Notes under the pieces: model-generated
Told to the model about the DNA's origin: nothing
What the model saw: the letters and a program-made list of their open reading frames with translations, nothing else
The model's database searches: none
From: Zantedeschia hybrid cultivar
Lineage: Eukaryota; Streptophyta; Magnoliopsida; Alismatales; Araceae
NCBI GenBank assembly: GCA_030544215.1
Contig: JARZZO010000006.1
Coordinates: 48,398,501 to 48,462,500, forward strand
Length of the DNA stretch: 64,000 nt
Direction of reading: 5' to 3'
Made by a program: the position numbers and the translations under genes
In this document: positions 43,120-54,403 of the stretch, piece by piece
Layout of the letters: each line of letters opens with the position of its first letter
How positions within the stretch are numbered: position 1 is the first letter of the stretch

Positions 43120-46100
43120 ATGGAGTTCCTTCATGATAAAGCTCATGGAAGAGTGAAGCTGTCTGAAGCTTCAAATATCTATATGATAGATATCAACTTG
43201 TCAGTTAGAGATTCTACATCTTGGGTATTGGATACCGGATGTGCTTCTCATATCTGTCATGATGCACAGATGCTGACAAGTAAGCGCAAGCTGAGACAAG
43301 GCGATGTGGAATTGAGGCTAGGAAACGGCGCCAAAGTTGCGGCGATTGCTGTTGGGACAGCAAACCTCAGGCTTCTATCGGGAGATGCCTTACTATTACA
43401 AGATTGTTATTATGTTCCTATCATAATAAAGAACATCATATCAATATCTTGTTTGGGCAAGATAGGATATAGGTTGACTATTGAGAATAGAAGTTGTTCG
43501 ATTTATTATGGTAATAAATCAATAGCTTCGGCATCTTTAGTCAACGGTCTATATCTCTTAGATGTTTCTAATTACAATCTTCAAATTGATAATGCTCTTA
43601 AGAAGAAGAATTGTATGAACCAGGCCTACATGTGGCATTGTAGACTTGGGCACATTGGCAAAAGCAGGTTGCAAAAGTTGCACAAGTATGGTTACTTAAC
43701 TACATTCGATTATGAATCGTTTGCAACATGTGAATCCTGCCTTATGGGAAAGATGGCAAAATCTCCATTTACTAGATATGGAGAACGTGCCAAGGACATT
43801 CTGGAACTAATACATTCGGATGTTTGTAGTCCCATGTCCACCCAAGCCAAAGGTGGCTACTCATACTTCATCATGTTCACCAATGACCTCTCAAGATTCG
43901 GCTATGTGTACTTAATGAAGTACAAGTCGGAAACGTTTGAGAAGTTCAAGGAGTTCAAGAATGAGGTAGAGAAGTAGTTAGGAAAGAGCATTAAAGCTCT
44001 TCGATCAGATCGAGGAGGAGAATACTTGAGTACTAACTTCACACAATTCTCAAAGGATAATGGTGTCCTTTCTCAGCTGACCCCTCCATATACACCACAG
44101 ATGAATGGTGTATCAGAAAGGAGGAATCGCACCTTGTTGGACATGGTGCGATCCATGATGAGCTTTTTAGGATTACTAGTGTCCCTCTGGGGGTATGCTC
44201 TAGAGTCAGTAGCATACCTACTGAACAGAGTACCCAGCAAGTCTGTGGCCTCTACTCCATATGAGATATGGAAAGGCAGGAAAACAGAATTTAAACATGT
44301 TAAAGTTTGGGGTTGTCCTGCTCATGTAAAGTGGCATGATCCAGACAAGCTGGAATCACGAACTGATAAATGCAGGTTTGTGGGATATCCAAAGGAAACC
44401 TTTGGATACTATTTTTTCCATCCTGGTGAACAAAAGGTATTTGTCACCAGGAAAGCTGTCTTCCTGGAAGAGGAATACCTTCTCCAGAAAGACAGTGGGA
44501 GTAAAATAGTACTGGAAGAGGTTCCAGATCCCCAAACAGCTACATTATCATCAGATGAGATATCAGTTCCTAAATTTGTTCAGGTACACACAGATGAGCC
44601 TCGTAGATCTGGTAGAGTACCTAGACTACCCGAACGATATGTGGGACATAATGCTGAAGGTGAGTCCAAGGTAGAATATAATGAGGATGATGATCCTAAA
44701 ACCTACCAGGAGGCCACAGAAGGCCCAGAAGCCGAGAAATGGCGAGAAGCCATGAACTCAGAAATCCAGTCTATGTACACCAACCAAGTTTGGGGCTTGG
44801 AGGACTTGCCCGAGGGTATTGTACCCATCGGTTGCAAGTGGATCTTTAAGAGAAAGATGGGTGCTGATAGACGGATTGACACTTATAAGGCAAGGTTGGT
44901 GGCAAAGGGATATCGTCAAAGGCAAGGAATTGACTATGACGAGACTTTCTCACCAGTTGCTATGATAAAGTCGATCAGAGTTCTGCTCGCCATTGCTGCA
45001 CATTTTGATTATGAAATATGGCAGATGGATGTAAAGACTGCCTTCCTCAATGGTAACCTTGAGGAAGAAGTGTATATGATACAACCAGAAGGTTTCACAT
45101 CCAAAGAATCTCCAGATAAAGTGTGCAAGCTTCAGAGGTCCATTTATGGACTGAAGCAGGCTTCCCGGAGCTGGAACATAAGATTTGACGAGGCTGTCAA
45201 GTCTTATGATTTCATTAAGAATGAAGATGAGCCTTGTGTGTACAAGAAGACCAGTGGGAGTGCAGCCACTTTTCTAGTTCTTTACGTAGATGACATACTA
45301 CTCATTAAGAATGATGTAGCTATGATGTCATCAGTAAAGATCTGGCTGTCGAAAAATTTCTCCATGAAGGATTTAAGAGAAGCATCCTACGTATTGGGAA
45401 TACAGATCTATAGAGATAGATCAAAGAGGATGCTTTGAATGACCAAATCCTTGTACATAGATACCATAGTCAAAAGGTTTGGCATGAAAAATTTCAAGAG
45501 AGGTCTCATACCGATGAGACATGGAATTAGTCTCTCAAAGGAGCAGTCTCCTAAGACTCCTGATGCGAGGGAATTCATGGATAGAATACCCTATGCCTTT
45601 GCCATAGGATCTAGCATGTATGCCATGCTATGTATACGGCCTGATGTTACATTTGCTCTAAGTGTTACGAGCATATTTCAGGCTGATGCAGGCGAAGAGC
45701 ACTAGAAGGCGGTGAAATGTATCCTTAAGTACTTGAGAAGAACTAAGGATATGTTTCTTGTCTATGGAAGAGGTGACTTGAAACTGCGAGGCTTTACTGA
45801 CTCGAGTTTCCAGTCAGATCCAGACGATAGCAAGTCTACATCTGGATTCGTGTTTACTTTGAATGGAGGCGCAGTGTGCTGGAAGAGTTCCAAGCAAGTA
45901 ACCACTGTAGATTCGACGACTGAAGCTGAGTACATCGCTGCAGCTGAAGCCGCCAAGGAAGCAGTGTGGTTGAAGAAATTCATCACCGACCTCGGCGTAG
46001 TTCCCAGTATCTCTGAGCTTGTTCCACTGTTGTGCGACAACAATGGAGCCATTGCGCAAGCGAAAGAGCGCGGTCTCGTCAGAAATCGAAGCATATTCTG

Positions 46101-46268
46101 AGGCGCTTTCACCTTATCAGAGAGATCATATCCAGAGGAGATTTAGTGGTGGAAAGAGTTCCATCCGTCGATAATGTAGCAGATCCACTGACAAAGCCGT
46201 TGGCTCAAATTGTGTTTGAGCGTCACCTAGAGTCTATAGGCTTATTGTATAAAGGTGATTGGCTTTAG
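43120..46268 (+). pseudogene. pol: Copia2 pol, near-complete
   Basis: Ty1-copia polyprotein in one frame for most of its length. The protease has WVLDTGCASHIC (DTG at 43231-43239). The pre-integrase zinc motif is MWHCRLGHIG and the integrase core has HSDVCSPMS, NDLSRFGYVY and TPQMNGVSERRN. Reverse transcriptase has GCKWIFKRKMGADRR, MDVKTAFLNGN, QRSIYGLKQASRSWN and catalytic LYVDDILL (YVDD at 45283-45294). RNase H has DSSFQSDPDDSKSTSGF and STTEAEYIAAAEA. Stops fall at about 43975, 45436 and 45703, and one frameshift near 46060 moves the last 60 codons (ending YKGDWL) to another frame. It is the best-preserved copia pol here, so it is the youngest or least decayed copy. Confidence 0.92.
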
Positions 46269-46270
46269 TC

Positions 46271-46282
46271 CAAGTGGGAGAT
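46271..46282 (+). promoter_or_regulatory. Copia2 polypurine tract
   Basis: CAAGTGGGAGAT immediately before the 3' LTR, the same as in Copia1. Confidence 0.8.
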
Positions 46283-47835
46283 TGTTAGTTTTAGGTGGCC
46301 TACAGGCCAATCTGACTATGTAAATCTCGTTCATTTATTAATATAATGGCATAATATTCATTATGTGTAAATCGCATTAATTTTTGTTTCATAATGAAGT
46401 CCGTGAATATGTCCTATAGTGATCAGATTATGATGAGATCATACTAATGAGACTGATCACTTAAACACACATATTCTTAATTGTTCATAGTCGGAGGATA
46501 TCAGAGAAGGACATCGGATATCCGGTTAGACTAGTACAGATTACTCCAGCTCATATGATGAGGGTGATTGATCTCATAAGTCACTTGTGTGGAGACACTA
46601 AGGCGAATCTGTAGGTGCTTATTGGAGAATGAGTTCACTGAACTGATCCGACTGAATCGCTGGATGGTATTGTACCTCACTGTTAACAAGCTTGATTCTA
46701 TTGTCACAGTTGCGTGGATGGTCCTCGGACTTGAGACACCAAGGACACCTTGTCGGTGGACTTCTGTGCTTTGACCTTGGTTTACGAATCTCTAGCCACG
46801 GGATTCTAATACGCCAAGGATTGGGTACAGCGGAATACCGTCGTAGGGAATTGTGTGTCAATAAGGAATCATTCACTCTCGGTACTTAGAGAGAGTATGC
46901 TCTAGGAAGGATGCGCGAAAGTCCCTGGCCAGGGCGGACGATAATATCAGGAAAGGAGTTTTCCGATATTCATCAGCGGCATCCAATCCAAGTGAGTCGA
47001 CCGGTTAGGGTTTGACAGCTCGCCATGCCCTGAGTTGACTCGAGAGCATTGTACGAATGAAGGATTATATCCACCCGGTAACTGACGGCGGAAAGGTTCC
47101 AAGAGTGGGTTACTGAACCCCAATACCTTTTGGATTCACGCGGTGTTACTTGGCACCCAACATGATCGGAGGCTCGATCGAATTTGATGTGCGACATCAA
47201 TTCGATTGATTAATTAATTAATAAAGGGTTATTAATTGATTAATAAAGTCAGTGAGGAGTCACTGGGCTTGTTGGGCCATTAACTGGACTGGTACTTGGG
47301 CCTAGAGGGTCACACGCAAATGATTCTCAAGGCGATGGATAAATAAGTGGGTTTTATATAAACCAGGGTTTTTATGAAAAACCGCGTGGTTAGTATAAAA
47401 CATAGCGAACGGGCTGAGTAGGCCAAGCTGCTGCTAACCCTAGCCGCCCCTCCTTTGTTTCTCTCTCTTTCTGGCATCCAGACATATCTAGATCTGCTCC
47501 GCCACTTCTCCGAATCCCATTCGACGGGAAATCGTCCGTGCGTTGCGGCGATCGTTGCGACGACCGGCGGAGGTTTCGTGGGCTGCGAAGAACGAGGAAC
47601 GTGAGGATATCCGTCGCGAGGAGGATCATGTAGACTTCGCTAGAGGCCGGGCACTTGCGCGGCTTACGGTGTCGCACTGACGGAACCGAACGGTCGCGGA
47701 TTCGAATCCGCACACGGTGAGAATCGAATATCCGATAATCGTAGTTTTTAGTTTTTCGAAATGGGAACGGGTCGCTATTTAATATTTTATTTTCCGCTGC
47801 GTGAGCGATCCGGAGAAACCCTAGAAAACCCAACA
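46283..47835 (+). mobile_element. Copia2 3' LTR
   Basis: A 1553-bp LTR, TGTTAGTTTTAGGTGG to AAAACCCAACA, the partner of 38711-40252. The Copia3 LTR resumes after it. Internal open frames are accidental. Confidence 0.92.
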
Positions 47836-48949
47836 AGCACGACTTTTCACAAAAGTCCCCAAGTTAATATAAATTTCACCTAAGTACAACCGATTAAGAA
47901 TCTATTTACGCGTGACCCTCTAGGCCCATTACCCAGTCTAGTTTTCAGCCCGTTAAGTCCAATAACTAGTTATTGACTTATTGTGATTAATTAATATGTA
48001 GATATTAATTAATTACTTAACTGAATTAAAATCTTTTGTAAAATTCGGTCGGACTTCCAATCAAGTTGGGTGCAAAGCAACACTGCATGATCCCGGAAGA
48101 TAATGGTGTTCAACAACCCTCTCATGGAACCTATCCGTCCATAGTTACCACGTGGCTATAATTCGTCGTTCGCACAATGCTCTCGAGTTAACCTAGGATA
48201 TGGTCAACTGTCAAACCTTGGACGGTCAACTCACTTGAATCAGACTCCGCTGTACAATGTTCGAAAACACTTTTTCTGATATTGTGTCTGCACTGGCCTA
48301 AGACTACTACAGATATATTCTAGACCATTCTCTCTCAAGTTACCTGAGAGAGAACGATCCTCTATTGAACACACAATCATCTTTGAAGGTCTTCCGCTAG
48401 ACCCGAACGTTGACTATTAGAAATCCCGTAGATAGGGATTCGTAAGCCAAGGTCAAAGCCCAGAAGTCAACTGATCAGGTGTCTTTGGTGTCTCAAGTCC
48501 AAGGACCAACTACGCCACTTTGACGATGAATCAAGCCGGTTGACAGTCAGATAAATTTCCGTTCGGCGATTCATATCGGATTAGTTCAGTGAACTCATTC
48601 CCCAATAAGCACCTACAGGTTCACCATTGTGTCTCCACACATGTAACTAACGAGATCAGTCACCCTCATCATATGAGCTAGAATAACCTGTACTAGTCTT
48701 ACCAGATGTTTGATGTCCTCTTCAAACATCCTACGACTAGGAACAATTCAGAATATGTGTTTGTAGGTCATCAATCTCATTATTATGATCTCATTATAAT
48801 CCAATGACTGTTGCACTCATTCATGGACTTCATTATGTGCAATAATAATAAACACGTCAATCTACATAATGAAATATATATGCCATTATTATTGAACCAG
48901 ATTGAAATAGGTGCCTCGTGATTGTCTTAGAGGCCACCTATATCTATCA

Positions 48950-49777
48950 GCATCTTCAGGTGGTGTTGTAGGTTCTGAGAGAGCACCAACTATATGCCAA
49001 GTTTAGTAGGTTAGATAAGGTGCACTTCCTAGCGCATGTCATTTTTGGTGACGGCATTACTGTAGATCCAGCCAAGATTGAGGCAGTGATGGACTGGGGC
49101 AGACCGACAACAATAACTGAGATCAAGAGCTTCCTGGGGTTAGCAGGGTATTATAGACAGTTTGTCCAGGATTCTTCTTCCATAGTGACCCCCTGGTAGA
49201 GGTTGACTCGTAAGGGAGTTTGTTTTGTGTGGACCGAGGTATGTGAGCAAAGCTTTGTTTTTGAAGACTCGTCTCACTTCGGCTCCAGTTCTAGTGCTTC
49301 CATCTGATTCTGGTGGATTTGTGGTTCACTCAAATGCATCTCGTTGAGGTTTGGGTGCAGTTCTGATGCAGCATGGTAAGGTTGTGGCCTATGCTTCTAG
49401 GCAGCTGAAGAAGCATGAGGTGAACTACCCCACTCATGACTTGAGTTAGCGGCTATGGTATTTGCACTGAAGATCTGGCGGTAATACTTATATGGGGAGA
49501 AGTTCCAAGTCTTCACTGATCATAACAGCCTAAAGTATGTATTCATGTAGAGGGATCTGAACTTAAGACAGCGTCGGTGGATGGAGTTTATCAAGGACTA
49601 TGATCTTGACCTCTCTTACCATCCTCGCAAAGTGAATGTGGTGGCGGACACCTTGAGTCGGAAGACAGTCGTATCACATCTTATGATTCATGAATGGAGG
49701 TTATATGAACAAGTTGTGGAATCATCCTTTAGAATTCCTCGAGAGACTGATAGAGCCGTGTTGGCCAGCTTGACTGT
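48950..49777 (+). pseudogene. pol: Tekay pol fragment: RT end and RNase H
   Basis: Matches Gypsy1 from about 55278 to 56114. It starts within reverse transcriptase after the catalytic site (equivalent of VLREHQLYAKF, FLGHVIFGDGI), passes TEI.SFLGLAGYYR, then RNase H (ASRQLKKHE, RRWMEFIKDYDLDLSYH, ADTLSRKTVV) and stops at RAVLASLT where the Tat-like LTR begins. Many stops and frameshifts are present; the longest open piece is 49581-49777. The left edge is cut by the Copia3 LTR. It cannot be the direct continuation of Gypsy2, because the part between the two breakpoints is missing. Confidence 0.85.
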
Positions 49778-49985
49778 TGTACACACGCTAATTTTGACAT
49801 CATTTTTGAGTAAATTTCATATTATATAATAATGCCTCAAAATGATATGATATTTAATCATTAGTTAATTTTTATTAATCTTTCTGAATTAATTGTCTAA
49901 ATGATATTGGTTAGACATACATAATTTAAGTTTATTAATGAAATTCATTTTAACTCAGATTTTTAATCAAATATGAAAAATTATA

Positions 49986-50190
49986 AAAGATGTTGACTTG
50001 TGGAGACGCCATTTAGAGTTTATTCTTATTTTGATTTTTAATCTTATTTTTAGTTAATTTATTAATGAACTAAAAGACGTCTGCCATGTACGACGTCATT
50101 TAGGTTTCCTAAGCTGATTCTGTCTCTTCTTCCCGATGTTTATCCTTATCTTAATTAAGCTAAAAGACGTCTCCCATGGGCGACGCATTT
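49986..50190 (+). repeat. Three 9-10-9 dyads in Tat-like LTR 2
   Basis: 49986-50013 (AAAGATGTT / GACGCCATT), 50073-50100 (AAAGACGTC / GACGTCATT) and 50163-50190 (AAAGACGTC / GACGCATTT). A fourth near 49910 is decayed. Positions match those in the LTR at 12790. Confidence 0.8.
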
Positions 50191-50300
50191 TAGATAATTA
50201 CAGATAAGATGAATCAGGATGTGTTTATCTATTTATTAGTTGGATTAACTTCAAACTCTTCCATGTTAATCTGTTAGTAACCGCGGATGCGTGAACTTAA

Positions 50301-50310
50301 GCCTATAAAT
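50301..50310 (+). promoter_or_regulatory. Putative TATA box, Tat-like LTR 2
   Basis: GCCTATAAAT, in the same place relative to CCCTTGATCATT as the box at 13326. Confidence 0.55.
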
Positions 50311-50776
50311 ATCCAACCCTTGATCATTAAAAAGTTAGTGATTATTAGTGATAATTTTGAGTGATGATAGCGATAATTGAGTGAAAATTGAGCAAAGAAT
50401 CTTGGCGACGACGTCCAAATGCTGAAGGATCGAGGTGCTGCTACTACTTCCAGGAGTCTTGAAGCAAGCTTCATCCTTTCTTTATCGCTTCTTCGTCCTT
50501 TCAAGATCCATTCAAGACTAAGGCTTTCTAGGGGCCATCCAACTTAGTTGTTAATTGATTTTTGCATTTTTCAAGACATAGATAGAATCCCCTGATGTGG
50601 GCAAAATCGCGTCTCGGGTGGAAGCCGCCATTTAAAATGGCGTCGCTGTCCCCATATGCCATTTAACACTCACAGATAGGTTCCCCTTCCGGCCTCCCCT
50701 GAGTTACAAAGTGGGATTTCTACCACGAATCGCACAAAAAACATCAAAAATTGAGAAAGGAGGGGAGACGCCTAAC

Positions 50777-52873
50777 TGTAAGGATTGAGGTTTTGGATCC
50801 GGTTATCGGGTCAGTTTCGGGGTCAGATCCCTTAGTTTGGGCCCCGGTGGGGCTGAGACTTAGTTTCTTTTTCGCGTCGAACCTACGAGACGCGTTTCAA
50901 ACGGCGTCCAGCTAGGTGGACGTGTTTTAGGCTGTGCCACGTGGGCGCCACGTGGACTGGTACGGCCCCAGTCATATCGTCTGAATGGCGTCTTGGATGG
51001 ACGACGCCATTTAGAGTACGACCCTGGTTTGTCAGTGTACGGCCCGGTCTTGTCCTCTGGATGACGTCGGGCTTGAACGACGTGTTTTACCCAGCTTATG
51101 TTTGACCCCGCGAACCCTCCCTCCTTTCCCTCATTCTCTCCTTTCTCTTATCTCTCCTCTCTTCCCTCCGATCTCCGGCGACCCCTCCCCCTCTCCTTGC
51201 TTTCCACCCTCCATTCCATCTCTCCCTCCACTCCATCAACCTACCAACTTCCTCTACTACCACCACCATTTCCTCCGCGGTGTTTTTCTCTCCGGACGGC
51301 GGCCGACGTCCAGATGGAGTAACGGCGTCCACGGCGGTACCGACGGTGGCATGTGGCGAGGCGGGTTGGCAGTTTGGAGCTAGGAGGAGTTCGAGTAACC
51401 GGTAGGGCGACGATCCCCATTGTATTTCGTTTAAAAATTATGTTTTTCCTGCTTTGGAGCATGTTTAGGGGTTTTCTTGGGGTGAAAATATTAAATGCAT
51501 GTAAAGAGAATTTGGGTATTTTAATGAGTATTTAGGTTCTTCTCTTCCTTCTCCACTTTGTTTGTGTTTTTACACGATTTGGGGGAGGAAATTCCACCCT
51601 GTGGATTGGGGGAAGGCGGAGGGAGAACCTGTTTGTGAAGGTTGAATGGCGTCGGGGGACAGCGACGCCTTTTAGAAAGGCGGCTTCCAACCACGACGCG
51701 ATTTGACCCACATAACAGACTCTGTCTCTGGAACTGAATGGCGTCTAGGGACAGTGACGTCATTTTAATCGCGTCCTCCGTGAACGATGCGTTTTAGGCC
51801 ATCTTCCAAGGCCAGTTTTCACATGAACCAGTTTAGGAAGTTTGAATGACGTCGGCATTGGGCGACGCGATTCAAGTCAGAATTCCATTAATCCCTGCAA
51901 TTAACACGTGTTTACATTGTTACACAGTTTAGTTAATTTCATGCTCAGAAATGTACTCGATTACGATGGGTTCCATGTGATCGGATCGCACCGTGTTGTG
52001 TTTTGTGCGATCGTGGGACTAGAGTGACAGTTGTTAGCGCTTAGGCACCCTGTGTCGGTGTGGGAGTGACACGGCGCCGGTGTGGGAGTGGCGGGGTGAC
52101 GCCTAGAGAGAAGGTCACCTGGTGTACCCCGGCGTATAGTTAGTATCGGTGTGGGAGTGGTACATTCGGAGTGTCACTCGTGCTGGGGGAAGCAGAGCCA
52201 CCTGGAGCCTGTCAGGTCGGAGTAGCCAGCGCGCTATCCAAGGGGTTGTTGTTTGGTCTCAGCGGGTCAGAGTTTCTCGCGTTCGGCCGTGTGGTTGGCG
52301 TGTTTTGCCGAGACGCTGGTTGTGGGCTCCTTGGTAGAATGGTTTCTGAATTATGCATGTTATATTTCGAATGCATGTGTTTTATATCGAAACCTACGAG
52401 TTATGTTTACTGCTTTACTTACTTAAATTATCTATAATTGCGTTGCTACACTTGTAGGTGCGTGAGTGGGTGGTGGGGATCGAAGGATCTTTACTGAGTC
52501 TTTTCGACGAGACTCACCCTTGAGGTTTTCAGGTGAGGGTTCCAGGCAAGCGTAGCGAGGAGAGTGTTGCTTTGGGTCGCGCGCCAGCAGCCGTTGTTCC
52601 AGGGTATGCCCCGATATAGTTGTCATTTTATTTTCTGGCATGTATGCTTAATTATTTCTTTTCAGTCGAAGTATGTAATTATTTGCTGAGTCGAGTCGCA
52701 TTGTAATAATTTTTAATTCTTGCACTTCCTTTTCAATTCAATGCGATGTGAATGTTTAGCTTAGTTTATTATTTATTTCCCAGACTTATCTAGATCCTGA
52801 TTTGACTCCAAATTAATGATTCGGTACCCATTTAGTAATCGGATCCCCGATTATAGGGTGGCGGGTCGTTACA
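50777..52873 (+). mobile_element. Gypsy1 5' LTR (Tekay)
   Basis: A 2097-bp LTR, TGTAAGGATTGAGG to GGGTCGTTACA. The flank CTAAC (50772-50776) corresponds to CTAAT (59724-59728) after the 3' LTR, a 5-bp duplication with one change. It contains nine 9-10-9 dyads and a polypyrimidine tract (51110-51250). Its first 1.2 kb differs from the 3' LTR at many sites, whereas the last 0.9 kb differs at only six. Confidence 0.93.
50870..51872 (+). repeat. Nine 9-10-9 dyads in the Gypsy1 5' LTR
   Basis: Start positions 50870, 50900, 50984, 51060, 51645, 51676, 51737, 51767 and 51845. Each is 28 bp with 9-nt arms and exactly 10 nt between. Arm pairs: TTTCGCGTC/GACGCGTTT, AACGGCGTC/GACGTGTTT, AATGGCGTC/GACGCCATT, GATGACGTC/GACGTGTTT, AATGGCGTC/GACGCCTTT, AAAGGCGGC/GACGCGATT, AATGGCGTC/GACGTCATT, AATCGCGTC/GATGCGTTT, AATGACGTC/GACGCGATT. 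Confidence 0.92.
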
Positions 52874-52875
52874 GT

Positions 52876-52887
52876 TGGTATCAGAGC
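52876..52887 (+). promoter_or_regulatory. Gypsy1 primer binding site
   Basis: TGGTATCAGAGC, an exact Met-tRNA-type site, two bases after the LTR. Confidence 0.9.
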
Positions 52888-53032
52888 ATTCGGTCTGGCA
52901 AATAAATGAATAACTAGGTTAAATAATGTAATTTCGGCAAACAATTACATTATCCTGTACAGGCACGGCGGTAGTGTAGGTTTTTAGGATTCTAATTAGA
53001 ACTTTTTGATTTTTGTGATTATAGGTTATTAG

Positions 53033-54053
53033 ATGGCTCCTAGGAAGAGGATGCCAGTCATTAGAGAGCGGGGAGATGTCCCTAGTAGATCTGAGGCTGG
53101 TAGGCCGAGTATGGAGCGTTTCATGGAGGCTATGATGGACACGATGGTTAGATACCAGGCCCGAGACCCTAGTGAGAGTTCTAGTGCTCGGGGAGGGTCT
53201 TCAGCTACACTGGAGAGATTCCTGAAGCTGAAGCTGACTCATTTTACCGGTCGTCCCGACCCTGATAAGGCTGTTCATTGGTTGAGGGAGATGGAGAAGA
53301 CTTTTGATACCATGGATTGTGCGGCAGTTGAGAGGACTACTTTGGCCACCTTCATGTTGAAGGATGATGCCTACGATTGGTGGACCACTTTGAAGAGTTT
53401 GTCATATGCGGATAGGAATCTCAGGGAGATTCCATGGTAGACATTCGTGAAGGAATTCAATGCACAGTACTTCCCTAGGCATGTCTAGAGGGCCAAGGGG
53501 AGGGAATTTATGGAATTGACCCAAGGAAGCATGACAGTGCTTGAGTACCAGATGAAGTTTGTTTAGTTTGGGAGGTTCGTTCCTTTTATCTCAGGAGACG
53601 AGGAGCATCGGACTGAGAGGTTTGTGGATGGATTGAGGTCCAATCTGAGGAGTTTTGTGGCATCCCACTGTTGTACAGATTTGGCATCGGCGGTTAGGTG
53701 TGCCGCGGCAGTAGAGGTACAACATTATTAGTCAGCTCGGGAGAGGGGACTGACTACTCAGGGGCCAGCTCATGGCAGGGGAAAGACAGCAGCAGCAGCT
53801 CCTTTGTCCGGATCAGGATCGTCTTCACTCGGCTCTAGATTCAGGAGGTTCTTTCGAGGAGGAGGCAACAGCAGTGGCAGCAGCGGTAGTAGCTGACCCA
53901 GGCAGAGCCAGCAGAGTCTGTCGGTGTCCAATGCTCAACAAGAGGTAGCTTAGAGGCTTCTGACAGCTTGTCGACATTGCGGTGGTAACTCACGGTGGGA
54001 CTCAATGTCCTACATTTTCTGGGAGGTGTTACACTTGTGGCCAATAGGGCCAT
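53033..54053 (+). pseudogene. gag: Gypsy1 gag
   Basis: Tekay-type capsid gene. It starts MAPRKRMPVIRERGDV, an N-terminus shared with Gypsy2. The capsid part has LKLTHFTGRPDPDKAVHWLR and TFMLKDDAYDWWTTLKSL, the usual retrotransposon gag core. A stop at 53438-53440 is followed in frame by QYFPRHV and TAG at 53486-53488, then ELTQGSMTVLEYQMKF and a Ser/Gly-rich linker. The zinc knuckle CYTCGQ.GHLARYC (54036-54068) lies in another frame and has a stop in the middle. It is not functional as it stands. Confidence 0.9.
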
Positions 54054-54401
54054 TTGGCGAGGTATTGCCCGCAGGGGCATGGTCAGGGGCAGGGGCCAGG
54101 TGATCAGAAGAAGCCGAGGACCCAAGGGAGAGTTCTAGCTATCACCAGGAAGGAGGCTCGTGCTTCCAACTTGGTGGAAGGTAAACTTTCTATCCTTGGG
54201 AACTCTGCGCATGTGTTGATTGATTCGGGTACTTTGCATTCTTTTATTTCTGAGAAGTTCGTAGATAATCTTTCTGCACCCGTTGTTGAGATGTCTGATG
54301 GACTGATGGTAGAGGTTCCTTCGGGGGATTTCATGTTGTCTTATAATTGTTTGAGTGAGGTTCCCTTGACCATTGAGGGCCATGAGTTACCTGCCAGTTA
54401 G
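54054..54401 (+). pseudogene. pol: Gypsy1 aspartic protease
   Basis: Retropepsin-like segment continuing from the zinc knuckle: GRVLAITRKEA, then NSAHVLIDSGTLHSFISEKF. The active-site Asp is at 54222. The motif is DSGT where Gypsy2 keeps DSGAS. It ends VPLTIEGHELPAS, and a frameshift separates it from the RT frame. Confidence 0.88.
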
Positions 54402-54403
54402 TT

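Larger units (their letters stand above)
38235..48949 (-). mobile_element. Copia3 5' LTR, split by Copia2
   Basis: The minus-strand LTR runs from TGATAGATATAGGTGGCC (ending at 48949) to GGAACCCTACA (38235). The two parts are 38235-38710 and 47836-48949, together about 1.58 kb after removing one duplication. The right part follows the same order as the Copia1 LTR (for example CGTGACCCTCTAGGCCCATTA at 47911) but is clearly diverged, so Copia3 belongs to another subfamily. Its right end abuts a Tekay pol fragment, so Copia3 probably inserted into that gene. Confidence 0.8.
49778..50574 (+). mobile_element. Tat-like element 2, LTR fragment
   Basis: Starts TGTACACACGCTAATTTTGACATC and follows the Tat-like LTR at 12790-13560, keeping the order of dyads, the TATA box and the TTGATCATT block. 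It ends near 50574, where minus-strand Tekay LTR sequence begins, so the last third is missing. It lies inside a gypsy pol gene; ACTGT (49773-49777) would be the duplicated target but has no partner. The open frame at 50274-50504 is antisense noise. Confidence 0.75.

Noticed and set aside
12789..48950. Gypsy2 (ending 12789) and the Tekay fragment starting at 48950 as two halves of one element
   Set aside because: The part between their breakpoints, equivalent to about 54595-55277 of Gypsy1, is missing, so they are not directly continuous.
50870..51872. Evenly sized palindromic 28-bp repeats reminiscent of a CRISPR array
   Set aside because: Spacing between dyads is irregular, arms vary, the repeats lie inside LTRs of plant retrotransposons, and there are no cas-like genes.
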